From Skeletonema tropicum (Eukaryota; Bacillariophyta; Thalassiosirophyceae; Thalassiosirales; Thalassiosiraceae): a stretch of 64,000 nucleotides of DNA. The stretch lies in the NCBI GenBank assembly GCA_037178625.1, contig CM074132.1, forward strand, positions 496,001-560,000, in the 5' to 3' direction. Numbering within the stretch: the stretch's first letter is position 1; each line of letters opens with the position of its first letter. Below the pieces are notes generated by a model. The model was given only the letters and a program-made list of their open reading frames with translations. It made no database searches and had not been told where the DNA came from. Positions 37,289 through 48,100 of the stretch are shown piece by piece. A program made the position numbers and the translations under genes.

Positions 37289-39951
37289 ATGCCATCAAGA
37301 AAAAGAGCACAAGGTAAAGCTAGGAAGAAGGCCCAAGCCGAGGCCAAATCGAAGAAGTCAAACTCGAAGGAGTCAAAAGCGGCAGCAGCAACCAAGACCA
37401 AAACGCCTGGGCAGGAGGCAGTTTTTGATTCGATGATACAACGAATCTACAAGTTAGGATGCTCACATGGGCGTGTTCCATGGGAGGTAGATGTATGCAT
37501 GAAGTTTGCGGCGGAATTCACCACTGAGTGCGGTGATGGCGAACCATCTGGGTCTCCGAAAGGGGCCGAATGCGGCAAATACTAAACAGGGTGTGATTTT
37601 TGGCACGTTTAAAAATAATCATCGTTTGACACCCTGTGCCGCCAAATAATAAGGGCGTTGTTAGCGATAAAGTCCCTTTTTCGGGGCACGTAGGCGACAT
37701 CAGCACTTTGGGGCCGCAAGCCAAAGATGGCTCAAAATGATGCTACTACTCACTATGAATCACAATCCCAGCTCATCGTTTGACGGCCCCATAGTTGATA
37801 GTGCCTAATGTAGAGTATTATGACAACGTTCAAAACTGCAGCTGCGTTAGCGACACTTCGGAAGGCAGTTGCTTTCATCGTAAAACGAAATGACGCTGTG
37901 ATGGAAAGATGGCATGACATCAATATTCTAAAAGATCTTTGCAACGTGCATGCTGGATATAATGAGAATTCAAGCATACTTGAACGAATGGCTTACGCAA
38001 ATGGTATTCTGGAGATGGGGGATAGAATTAGCCCAGCCTACCGTAGGAAATATGAGGAAGTCCTCAATCAGGCGCAGGAGCAATTGAGGGGCAGTTACGG
38101 GAGGGCGAATATTTGACGGAGGAGGAGAAAAGTCAGCAAATTCCATTTGTAGCACAGAGCTGTCTTACTGAAGAAACTATTTCTCATTTGACTTCAATTT
38201 ACAACAAGCATGATACACAATCACGCCGCATCATCGTTCAAGCTTTGAAGAAGAACGGCGTCGACATCCAGGTATACTTCGATGGTGTAATCAATGGGCC
38301 GCATTGTATCAAGTTTGTAGACAACGGTACCAAAATCATCGAGCGCATCAATGTGGGAATGGTGGCTGGAGTAGAGAATGAAGAGATGAAGCGTGCAATG
38401 TCTACTTTTGTGGTGAAGTTCAAAGAGATTCTAAAATACACGCAGTCTATCCAAAAGCAGTTGATGAGCGTCCGGATTCAGGATGCCAATGATTTTCGGA
38501 AGAACCGTGACAACTTGAGAAGAGCAATCGTTGACTTGGTTGACTTTTCAAAGCGTACATTTGGAGATGATAACAAACTTTCCCTACCATCTACACTCAA
38601 GTGTTTCTCTTTGTTTTTGTATGGCATGATTGACTTACAGTTGGAGAATTGGAAGAATACTGGTGCAATGGTTCCCGTGGTGCAATGGACGAACAGAATA
38701 CCGAAAGCGCACATGTGGAAATGAACAATGTCCAAACCCTATTCGGAGCTTCTCGTGGAGATAACCAAAAGAAGATGACGATCGACAGACTCCTCCTTCG
38801 GTGCAATCCACAATTGAGCAAAGGCATTTCAGAGTTATTAGCTGCAACGGGGATGAAAGAGGAAACGAAGGAGAAATACAAACTTGCCAGGGAACAACGG
38901 AAGGCACGTGAGGAGGAAGAGAACAGAGAGGAAAGCAAGGGGGGGGTTGACGGCGAAGAGGAGGCGATTGATGATGATGAGGAGGAGGACTACACTAAAG
39001 CACTACATGATAACGAGAAAGCAATGAACGAAAACGATCTACTGCGGATACCAGAAGACTTTGAACATGAAGATGATGCGATGGCCGAGGCTCTGCAATC
39101 CATGGACACAAAGCTCCATGTCTGTCCAAAATGCTCCCCTCGGAAAGTTTGGCTGGGTAAAGAATCGATGAGACTTCACATACAAGAATGCCACAACGAG
39201 GGCATACAATACAAGCTGAACACGATGCCATCGACGGCAGAATCAAATAGGAATACACATATATCAATAATGAATCATTTTATAGACTTTACTACGCTGT
39301 ATCGTTTCGCAGAGACAATGCTCGAGCAGGGTGTCAATCAAAAAAATTTAAAATTTCTTTGATTCGAGAATTTCTAGTATTGGCCGCGCATCGGAAACCG
39401 TATCTGACATAGATGCAGCTCTCGTGGTCGCATTTGCAAAGGAAGAATATGCTGAAATGTTGCAAGATGAAATTAAGATGAAGTGGCTGGTATCATACTT
39501 CTCGTCGTTAGCAACTCAACATGTGATAACGCATGGACCAAAGGCAATACCTCCTCGTATCCTTTCTCACTTTGCATGTTACTTTGAGGAGTACATTGCA
39601 ACTGTACTCAACAAAACAAAAGCTTCATCGAATTGGGCGAGAATCATTGAATTATACATGTCCGACGATCACACTCTCATTAGCTACTTAAAGCATCGCA
39701 TCCCGTGTTCCTGCTTAGATGAGATATACAAGCAAGTGAAGGCTACGGAGAAGAGGGGTCTCTGCTTTAACAATTACTGCCGTCAACCTAGTGTAATGGT
39801 AGAACGCAGCAAGTTAATGAGTTGCAGTCGATGTCGATCTGCAAACTACTGCTGCAAAGAGTGCCAAGAGGCCGATTGGTTTAGACATCAACTCATTTGT
39901 GGTTTTGATCACAGTTTTGAAGAGGCATCGAGACTGCATTTAGGTGTGTAA
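37289..39951 (+). CDS. MYND zinc-finger protein locus, frame broken several times
   Basis: Start MPSRKRAQGKARKKAQ at 37289 is a basic N-terminus, then GCSHGRVPWEVDVCMKFAAEF, as in diatom MYND proteins I know. The C-terminal frame 39424-39951 carries DDHTLISYLKHRIPCSCLDE and a complete MYND finger (C-x4-C ... C-S-R-C ... YCCKECQEADW-x3-H-x3-C). Between them lie frames at 37820, 38113 and 38649 that continue one another with shifts near 38105, 38700 and 39355. These encode helical and acidic sequence plus a C2H2-like C-P-K-C...H-x4-C-H segment (KLHVCPKCSPRKVWLG). MYND fingers bind proteins. I read this as one gene with indels, or a MYND gene with an inserted unrelated segment; the two cannot be told apart here. 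Confidence 0.6.
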
Positions 39952-40248
39952 TGCTGATGCTTCTAATAACTTTGAAAGAGAATCGAAAGCCAGATCAAAA
40001 TGCATAACAATCCAATTCGAAGCATAGGAGGAATAAATGTGGCTACACATTGTTATCTTAATGAAAAGTAATTATATACAAACCAGATTGACAAGTCAAA
40101 GTTTGATAACCAACCACGCCTATTCTTCAATCTCTCCCCAAGTCATTCCTAATTATCTACAATCAAGAGCCAGGAGTTGTTTAAGTCAATCCCTTGATTC
40201 AATCTACTACCTACTGATTCAATCTACTAACTCCTCATGGTCATCAGT
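39952..40248. other. Convergent spacer
   Basis: AT-rich spacer between the convergent MYND and galE genes; nothing else seen. Confidence 0.5.
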
Positions 40249-41379
40249 TCATTCCTTCAAATAACCATTAGGATTCATAGTCTGCCACTTCCACAAATCA
40301 TTACACATATCATCCAAATTCCTCGTCGCCTCCCATCCCATCTCTTCCTTGGCACGCGTAGGATCGGCCATGTAAATAGTGACATCTCCAGGACGACGTG
40401 CTCCCATCACATGAGGGATGGGTTTCCCCACCGCCTTTCCCATTGCCGTAATCATATCAATGACCGAGTATCCAGTACCGGTACCTAAATTAAACACATT
40501 CAATTTGGAATTGCCCTTGCCCTCGCCATCCAAATGCCGTAATGCCGCTACATGTCCCTCGGCCAAATCCATGACATGCAAATAATCCCGAATTCCCGTC
40601 CCATCCGGAGTATCATAATCATTCCCAAAGATTGTCACATGAGGACGCCTCCCCACCGCTACCTGTGCAACAAACGGCATGAGATTGTTCGGCACTCCGT
40701 CTGGATCCTCCCCCATTTTTCCACTGGGATGTGCCCCCGCTGGATTAAAATATCGCAGAATAGCAATACTCCACTTTTCCTTATTCTCTAGAGATTGACT
40801 CGCATGAAAATCAGTCAAGATCTGCTCAATCATATACTTCGTCCTCCCATAACAATTGGTAATAGTGACACCCACCTCATCCGTCTCTTTTAACTTGGCC
40901 TTTTCATCCTTCGCCACCCCATAAACAGTGGCCGAACTCGAAAAGACAATCGACCGACAATCATACTCTTCCATTAACTTCAACAATGTCCACGTAGCAC
41001 CAATATTCACCTCGTAGTATTGCAAAGGGATGAGTTTCGATTCACCCACGGCCTTGAGTCCAGCAAAGTGAATGGCGGCAGTGAATCCCCCCTGTGATTG
41101 GAATTCGTCAAATACCGCTCGGAGGGCGGTTGCGTCACAACAATCCACTTTGCGGAAGCATAGACGACCATCCGAATCTTGACCAGAGGTACCATCGGCA
41201 TTAATTGAAAAGTTGGTAAGGGAGGAAATGTCAGCGACGCGATGGAGAGATTCACAGGAGGAGTTGGCAAGATTGTCAATTACAACGACCGAGTAGGTGG
41301 TGGTGGTGGAGGTGAGGAGGGAGACGAGGGTGTGGGACCCGATGTAGCCGCAGCCTCCTGTTACTAGGATTCGTTGCAT
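40249..41379 (-). CDS. galE: UDP-glucose 4-epimerase
   Basis: Complete 376-aa single-exon gene. The Rossmann start ILVTGGCGYIGSHTL gives the G-x2-G-x2-G NAD+ site. The catalytic triad is visible: Ser/Thr in SSSATVYG near residue 148, and Tyr-x3-Lys in YGRTKYMIE near 174-178. Substrate-loop sequences NPAGAHPSGKMGEDP, NNLMPFV and GTGIRDYLHVMDLA are canonical. The enzyme interconverts UDP-glucose and UDP-galactose, feeding galactose use and polysaccharide or glycoprotein synthesis, in the cytosol (no targeting peptide seen). Length and ends match the family. A copy of the LINE 3' tail lies about 40 bp upstream of its ATG. Confidence 0.96.
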   Translation of the reverse strand: MQRILVTGGCGYIGSHTLVSLLTSTTTTYSVVVIDNLANSSCESLHRVADISSLTNFSINADGTSGQDSDGRLCFRKVDCCDATALRAVFDEFQSQGGFTAAIHFAGLKAVGESKLIPLQYYEVNIGATWTLLKLMEEYDCRSIVFSSSATVYGVAKDEKAKLKETDEVGVTITNCYGRTKYMIEQILTDFHASQSLENKEKWSIAILRYFNPAGAHPSGKMGEDPDGVPNNLMPFVAQVAVGRRPHVTIFGNDYDTPDGTGIRDYLHVMDLAEGHVAALRHLDGEGKGNSKLNVFNLGTGTGYSVIDMITAMGKAVGKPIPHVMGARRPGDVTIYMADPTRAKEEMGWEATRNLDDMCNDLWKWQTMNPNGYLKE

Positions 41380-41417
41380 GGTGGTGGTGGATTGTGAATT
41401 CTTATATGACTATATCG

Positions 41418-41516
41418 GCGTAGGAAGACTCCAATTGATGATGGTTCAATGATGTCGAGAGAGGTAGCGATAATGCAACATATATTGTAGCTAATAATTT
41501 CCTACCAGAAGTGATG
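41418..41516 (+). repeat. Solo copy of the LINE 3' tail
   Basis: GAAGACTCCAATTGATGATGG ... TTCAATGATGT ... TAGCGATAATGCAACA and a following TAATTTCCTA correspond to the LINE 3' end at 34509-34584 with small indels. No LINE coding sequence precedes it. It may be a severely 5'-truncated insertion or a SINE sharing the LINE tail. It lies in the galE upstream region. Confidence 0.75.
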
Positions 41517-41586
41517 CATTCATTGTGTTGGTACATTTCGTCGAGCGAGCGTTGGCGTTGGGTTGCGGCATTTTTTGCATTTTTTT

Positions 41587-43074
41587 TAGAGGTTGGTCTC
41601 GTCTCGGTCTCGGCACTGTCCCGAGATTCGAGCCGAGACAGGGTCCGTCGAGACGAGATCCCGGGATATCTCGAGATTTTCAATGAAGAAGGTTAGCAAT
41701 GATTAAAAGGGGCAAAACCAACAAATAATTATCTACTATGGACTCTTTAGACAACTTAGTACTCATTGTTCTGGCCAGCATCAATTGGATCCCCACTCTC
41801 ATCCTTGTCTTCAAAAGAAGGAGGGAGTAGAAACTCATTCAAAGGGACATCTGGATCTGGCATGAGTTCATCCCAATTTTTGCGGATGAGGCTTATATTT
41901 TCTTCAACAAACATGATGCATCGATGCGGCAAGTAAGAATGGGATCAATGCAAGATCGCTTTGCTGCAATTACTCTGGCTGCCCTGCTCCAGATTCTTTC
42001 CAAGGGAGCGGGAGTTGCTGGAATATCTCACAGGTACTCTCGTGCAAGTGTTGCAAGTTCAGGGAATTGGTGAGCGATTTGTTTCCAACGCTTCAATGGA
42101 TCATTAAACTTTCTTTCTCCATCTTGCATCGGCATTTGCTCCAGGAGTTCGTAAGCTGCAGCTGGGCTTCACATCGGATCCGAATATTAACGTCAGTCAA
42201 TTCGTCATCATTTGCTGCTGCATCGTCGTCGAAGTCAAATGCACCCAAGAAAGCGAAGCTCGTGTCTTCTGCTTTAGAAGATACTTGCAGTACTGCAATA
42301 CTTCCACCTTCACCACCATTATCATTTGTATTTGTATTAGCCTCCTTCTCGACATCAACCATAAGATCTTTGATGAGTTGCATCAACTTATTACACAAGG
42401 TCGAGTCAATTCATATTCAATAATGGCAATGATGTTCAATTACTACTTACCTTCAAAAGCCAGAACTGCATTACAATGAAGAACGTGGCCTAAGCAATAT
42501 GCATGCGCCCAATCCTCATGTGCTCCATTCATACGGATTGCAAACTTTCTCAACTGCTTGTGTCCTGGTTCACTACACATCGGATTATCACCCTTCCAAT
42601 GTTTGCAAATGCATTTGTCATCCCAATCTTCTTCGTCGCTCGAGGATTCCGATGGTTTTCGCTCTTTGCATTTGACATCATCGTCTTCGTCACCCGACGA
42701 TTCCAACGATTCGTTCCTGCTGGCAGTAGAAGCTGCATCGGCATCGGTGATAGCATCGCATCGACCATGACTTCAGAATAGATGAAGATGATGAGTTGAA
42801 TTCATCAAAAAAATAATCAAACTCCAATGAACAAGTCGTGTGAACGCACCCAACGGTGTCAAAGGGAGTCTTGTTATGATGTAAGATTGGAATCGTGCTG
42901 ATGAAATCAGAAGTAGCCGCAGAAACGAATTGTTCTTCGTCATGGTTGGCTGTGAGAAAGAGATGACAAAAAATCCCGAAATGCTCCGAGACAGAGGGTG
43001 CCGAGACGAGACACCTGTCTCGACCCAAAAAATCCTGTCTCGTCTCGGCCGAGTCGAGACGAGACCAACCTCTA
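41587..43074 (-). mobile_element. hAT-superfamily DNA transposon, decayed, with 8-bp target duplication
   Basis: Ends are inverted: TAGAGGTTGGTCTCGTCTCG at 41587 and its complement ending at 43074. Both are flanked by the identical 8-mer ATTTTTTT (41579-41586 and 43075-43082). An 8-bp duplication and TAGAG ends are diagnostic of hAT elements. The subterminal regions are rich in CGAGAC/GTCTCG motifs on both strands, typical transposase-binding repeats. The interior holds a transposase remnant on the minus strand. Given the broken transposase, the copy is non-autonomous. Confidence 0.88.
41756..42770 (-). pseudogene. hAT transposase remnant with dimerisation domain
   Basis: Near 41950-42110 the minus strand reads RWKQIAHQFPELATLAREYL, a stop codon, then DIPATPAPLERIWSRAARVI. 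This is the hATC dimerisation signature (WWK...FPxLAxLARxYLxIPATSAPSERxFSxAARVL). A following frame gives FVEENISLIRKNWDELMP. Upstream blocks encode an acidic region with KCICKHWKGDNPMCS and a probable intron (donor GAAGGTAAGTAG near 42450). Stops and shifts break the frame, so no active transposase is made from it. Confidence 0.75.
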
Positions 43075-43635
43075 ATTTTTTTGCTTCGCTTTTGAAGAGG
43101 CTTCTTTGGCTGTCAATGTCTCATCGCTTGTCATCTTTCTTGCGTGGAAGAATATTTGCCCACATCATATTTCATATTTTACAGGTATTATATAGCCGAA
43201 GCGAGCCATCTTTTACTTCAAAGATCGAAAAAGGAGAAGTCATTATTATCGACATTCACACCCACTCTTACATCTCATATTACCTTGGATGATGAGTCCA
43301 TCGCGTTCATTCCGTCAGAGTTCTAGTCAAATGTATGATACTTAACAGACTAGGTTGAACAGGGCATATTCAAGCGCTGTTTTTCCTCGAGCGATAAATC
43401 ATGCCGGGTGCCAAAATTTTTGAGGAGTGGGCATTCCATGAGTGTGTAGAACTAACAGAGTGCATTGTGGCAAACTGGAAATAAGTGAAGCCGAACCTGC
43501 AGGTCTATGTCGGAGCTTGCTTGTGCTTGTGTAATTCAAAAAAGTAGACCGTCCCAAATATCAATACCTTTGCAGTCCTAATCATCATAACGCGCGCGGC
43601 GTCATCCATCCAGCAAGAGCAATTTAGAGATCCTC

Positions 43636-43750
43636 CTGGAGCGATTGTCTGCCAAATTATCACGTTGTGAAGTGTAGAAGTGAGTTGGAAGCTCCTATAC
43701 TTTGTTTGATCTCAGTAGATAACCTGGTTATGAGTGATAAGGTACATCTA
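43636..43750 (+). repeat. Direct repeat, unit 1 (about 115 bp)
   Basis: GGAGCGATTGTCTGCCAAAT ... TTTGTTTGATCTCAGTAGA recurs at 44783-44890 with short indels. It is non-coding. The units flank the foldback element and the lectin-like fragment. Confidence 0.8.
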
Positions 43751-43897
43751 TTTGGAGGAGACTTTGTTTGAGAAGTAAGGGAGCTCATTAATATATTTAG
43801 TGAAGTTGGGGAGTCTGGTCTCTTTTCATGCTCTGATCTGGGGGGATTGTGGTAGATATTATTGTATGAGTAGCGTGAATGAAGTTTAAAGTTGAAC

Positions 43898-44297
43898 GGT
43901 GGGCGATCTGTAGTGTTAGCCTATCCAGCAGGTTAGTTCTCTTCGAGTATTGGTGCTATGATAAAGGTGAGCACAGTTCTGAAATCCTCTCGGTGAGCTG
44001 AGTTCAAATCCGCTCTGTACCAGAGGTAGTTTTGGCATCATGGTGAATGGATGTGTGAGAAGAAGCCAAAGACCCAAGGAAACTGGACGAGGGGACCCTT
44101 TTTGAGGATAACCCTAAAGTCAAGCTAGAAGTGGGCCTAACAAAAAAATTTTATAAAAATTTTGGTACACCACGGATTCAAACTCAGCTCACCAAGAGCA
44201 GCATTTTAAGCACCTTTAAAGGGTAGGTTACCCCCATGACAGAAGAAAACTAACAATTGGCGATTCATTGGATAGGGTAACACTACAGATCGCCGGT
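43898..44297. mobile_element. Foldback element, about 400 bp with long inverted arms
   Basis: The left arm GGCGATCTGTAGTGTTAGCC and the right arm (reverse complement) GGCGATCTGTAGTGTTACCC start a long imperfect palindrome. Further inside, GGTGAGCTGAGTTCAAATCC (left) pairs with GGTGAGCTGAGTTTGAATCC (right, reversed). These inner motifs resemble an RNA polymerase III B box (GTTCAAATCC). No ORF. It is a foldback/MITE or an inverted dimer of a short repeat. Confidence 0.7.
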
Positions 44298-44332
44298 GAT
44301 GGTGCGAATGGATGGTGCACAAATAATAGACA

Positions 44333-44770
44333 CTAGCCTCGCTGACGCTCGTCTAGCCGCTGCGAAGTAGTGGGGTAATAAGTGGGAGAAACAGTGGGCG
44401 AGATTCCAATGCTCTCAATGAAATCAGATTCAAAAAGCAGAAATGTATTGAATGTTGTAATGGTAGAAGCAGCGACGTCGTCTACCGTCAAATCAGTGCA
44501 GCCTCTATCGACAACCAAGGCAGCTGACTCGCCCTGACTCCAGCAGAAAGCAGAGAGGAGCTGTCCTCCCGCATCGACCCATTTAGTTTCTGGGTCGTCA
44601 CAATCAGCCAGGCCCAAATAATTACCACTGCAAGTTTTTTTCACGGCAAGACATATCCCTTCGTCATTAAGCCCAGCAACTTTCAAACTTCAAGAGAGTT
44701 CCATCAACATGCAATTTCCACATTTGATTCTCATCATTGGTGTCACACGGTGCTTGACTGCTCTTCAGTG
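44333..44770 (-). pseudogene. Fragment of a ricin-type beta-trefoil lectin-like protein
   Basis: From about 44770 the minus strand reads QAPCDTNDENQMWKLHVDGT, then after a shift near 44690 continues VAGLNDEGICLAVKKTC, NYLGLADCDD and KWVDAGGQLLSAFCW. The Q-x-W and Cys spacing are those of beta-trefoil (R-type) carbohydrate-binding repeats. A Ser/Pro/Thr linker (SPTVSPTYYPTT) of the kind found in secreted diatom proteins follows. There is no start Met or signal peptide, so it is a gene fragment. Nothing indicates a catalytic or toxic partner domain. Confidence 0.5.
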
Positions 44771-44782
44771 ATACAGGATCCA

Positions 44783-44890
44783 GGACGGAGCGATTGTCTG
44801 CCAAATTATCACGTTACAGTGTAGAAGGAGATGGAAGCTCCTACTTTGTTTGATCTCAGTAGACAATCTCGGTTATGAGTGATACATCTT
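44783..44890 (+). repeat. Direct repeat, unit 2
   Basis: Second copy of the repeat at 43636-43750, beginning GGAGCGATTGTCTGCCAAAT and ending TCTCGGTTATGAGTGATACA. Confidence 0.8.
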
Positions 44891-45152
44891 TTCTCTACCG
44901 AGTGGTTGTACAAGTTCGCATATCTCACCTGTTCATAGACGAGTGTGCCACAAACATGGGGAAAAGAGGAAACAAGAGCTCATCGCCCTTGGCACTCGAT
45001 CTGGAGACATTAATTGCTGTTCCATCAAACTATTGAAAATATGTACAAAATAATATTATTTCCATACTTCTCATTTGTATTCATTATACATTAGACCATA
45101 TTGTACCCCGCGTTCACATTCATGTCACAAGCCCAGTATTCATCCCTTCCTC

Positions 45153-48100
45153 TCAATGCTTTATTCGCATCATTTGAATATTCACCAAACCATCAACAAC
45201 CTCTTCTGCTGTCTTACCATCCTCTGTCCAGCGCCTCGTCAATCCCATTGCCATCTTATCGCGATTACTCAAGGATTCAAAAACTTCTAGTAGGACTTTC
45301 TTCTTACCTTTGTCTTCATCCCCAAACGCCAGCCTGTCAACACAAATTTTACCTGCTTCAATGATGTAATCAGTAATGGATTCTTGCGCTGATGTTGCAG
45401 TAGTGGGAGGCTCATGGCGAAGACGGGTAATTTCCCTACTCTTTGTTTCGATATCACCCCGAAGTCGACGACTTTCGTCTTGATCCGAGTCCACATCAGC
45501 GCAAGTCTTGGAATAGGCCCCAGCTTCAGCTCTGAGGTCATTGACCTCATTACTCAATCGATGAACTTCATTTTGAGTTGCTCTTAGATCATTACTTTTG
45601 ACCTCGAGCTCCACCTTGAGCTTGGCTTCAGATTGACCTTTTGCATAAAACTTCTCTCTGAGATCTTCCATCTCGCTCAACATAGCTCGATCTCCTGCCA
45701 CAATCTGATTTCTTCCTTCACCTTCATCTTCTTGCTGATTTGACTGAACTGCCCCGCTGTCATTGGCATCATCCTCGATGTCTGGCATATCGTCGTCATG
45801 TTCTTGGCTAGATCCATGATCGGCAGTCTCGGTTGAAACTTGCTTGGGCTTCAATCCTTCTTCTTCGTCATTATTCCGATAAACATAGACCTCCTCATCA
45901 TTTTCATTGCCTCCACCAACACTAACACTACTTTCCTCCCCACTCCTATCGCCGTCGCTTTGGAATGGATCTATCCTACCAGCCGGTCCGGCTGCATATA
46001 CATCGGCATTGCGGGTTTCTTCTTCCTCCTCAAACTCAGCTCTACCAGTGGGTATAGTAGCAGCAAAGCAACAAAATGTTAGTGGTACTTATGCGCAGAG
46101 GGTCTCTCGAGCCCAGAAAATAGAACTAAAGACAACACATAGTTCAAGGTCAGACTTACACACTCTGCTCTTGAGCTAGATCAAACTGAATATCAGCAGA
46201 GACTGCCGAGCTTGAACCCACACAATTGTTCATGACACTACCAAAGAACTTGAACAGACTTGCACACTTCCCAACTGCACCCTATAAAGAGGTCGACATA
46301 GATTTGAGACAAAATCAACGATTGATTGATAGATATATAATGACAGAAATCACAGTGAGTGTGAACTACTCACCCATTCTTGATACCTTTCATGTGCAAG
46401 TAAACAGTAATCAGCTGCAATGTTGACCTCTCCTATATCCAAGTAGAAATACGCTGCTAACTCACAGGCCAAGGCTTCTTCGTGTACGAACTAAATGCGA
46501 TACATACCAGAAAACAAGTGAATATACGACACCATGACATGAGCCAATGTGAAAGCATACGCATTCTGTTCATTCTTACCTTGTGAGCTTTGGCCGATGA
46601 TACAGCCTTCTCGTAGTACATTTTAGCGCCATCAAAGTTGCTTTTAGAAAATGCTTCCTCTGCCTCCAACAAGTACCATTTGTTCTCAAATGTCCACTGG
46701 GACGTTTCTGCCCATTTCTTCAACGCCAGTTTGGATTTGTTGCCTCTTTCGTGCCATTTGTTTCCATCTCTCGAGTTTCTAGCCACCCAGAATGAAATGA
46801 GGCCAATATAAAATGCATTGAAAGATTGCGAGACTAGCAAATTGGCACAAGCGCTGCTAGTGACGCAACCTAAGAACTTCTCTGCGTAGTCTTTGGTATC
46901 ATCGTACAATCGAAACATGAAGCTGATGTAGGACTTCTGAAAGAAATGAATCATCTTGATCCTACTGTTCTTTGTTGCGAGAATGCTCTCTTCTTCGGTC
47001 GAACTATTCTTTGAATCTTCATCAATTCCAATCAACTTGAGTACAGAATTCTGTATGAGATGCATTTGTAGAAAGAATATCACCATCTTTCTTTCCCGCA
47101 TGAAGTTAATTGCTTCGTCGCCTTTTTCTTTTGTGGTTTGTAACTTCACACCAGCGTAGAAATAGGATACATAACCTGCATACATGTTAAGCGCGGCTTG
47201 GATGATATCACCAGATGCTATTGCAGCAGTGCATCCCTCAGATGATAATCTAATGTAGCTTGAAGCGGCTCTATGTGTGATACGACTTGTGTTCGTATAC
47301 ATATGACCTCGCCAGCATTTTCTCTTGACTCTAACTTGTCTAGTAATGAAGAAGCCAGTTTCACGTAGTTGTATCCTCCACTGATATCTCCAAGCTTTGC
47401 TGCATACGAGCCAAAGTGCACAAACCCTAATGCAGACACGGGATTCATGCCGTGTTCAACAGACAGTTCAATAATTTGTTTCGCCACATACGGCGCTGAT
47501 TCAGGCTTAGTTTGAGCCATTCCTATCATCAGTTTGCTTAGGAATTTCATTGCCATCGTCATCGTTGAGTCAGTCATTCCTCTGGTATTCAATAAGTCAT
47601 CATAAGTGTAAGCTGAAAGCAGATCCTTTGTTTCTTTCACGCAAGCTTCTATACTCGATCCACACCCTCGCAAATCAATACCCAGCTGCGACAAAACAGC
47701 AAGCCCCTTTTCAACGGATGCTGCTAGCCCTGATGACCATGCCAGAGAACATGTAACGAAATATGTAACGTTGAGTGCGTCCTCAAATGACTGAGCCTTT
47801 TTCATAACTTGTTGAGATAGAAGTTTCAAGCTGGTGATATCGCTATTAGCGAGGGCACAGTTTGCAGCCAAGTTAAACAACTCTAAACTCAACGTATAGT
47901 GCTCCTCCCAGTGCTCTTTTCGCAGAAACGTTATCCCATTATCAAAGCACGAGTAAGCTGCTTCAAAATCGGACATCTCCATTGCCTTCTTCCCGGCCCT
48001 GAGATTGAGATTTGCAACAATGGCGTATTGCCTCTTCTCCTTAACAGCTTCAGGACCCGCTAAATTGAGTTGACTTACAGCAGTGAAAAGAAAGCCGTCC

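Larger units (their letters stand above)
43083..44332. other. Repeat-rich intergenic region
   Basis: No gene recognised. It contains one copy of a direct repeat (43636-43750) and a foldback element (43898-44297). A stretch at 43495-43565 recurs inverted at about 53470-53535 (ATATTTGGGACRGTCTACTTT). Confidence 0.55.
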
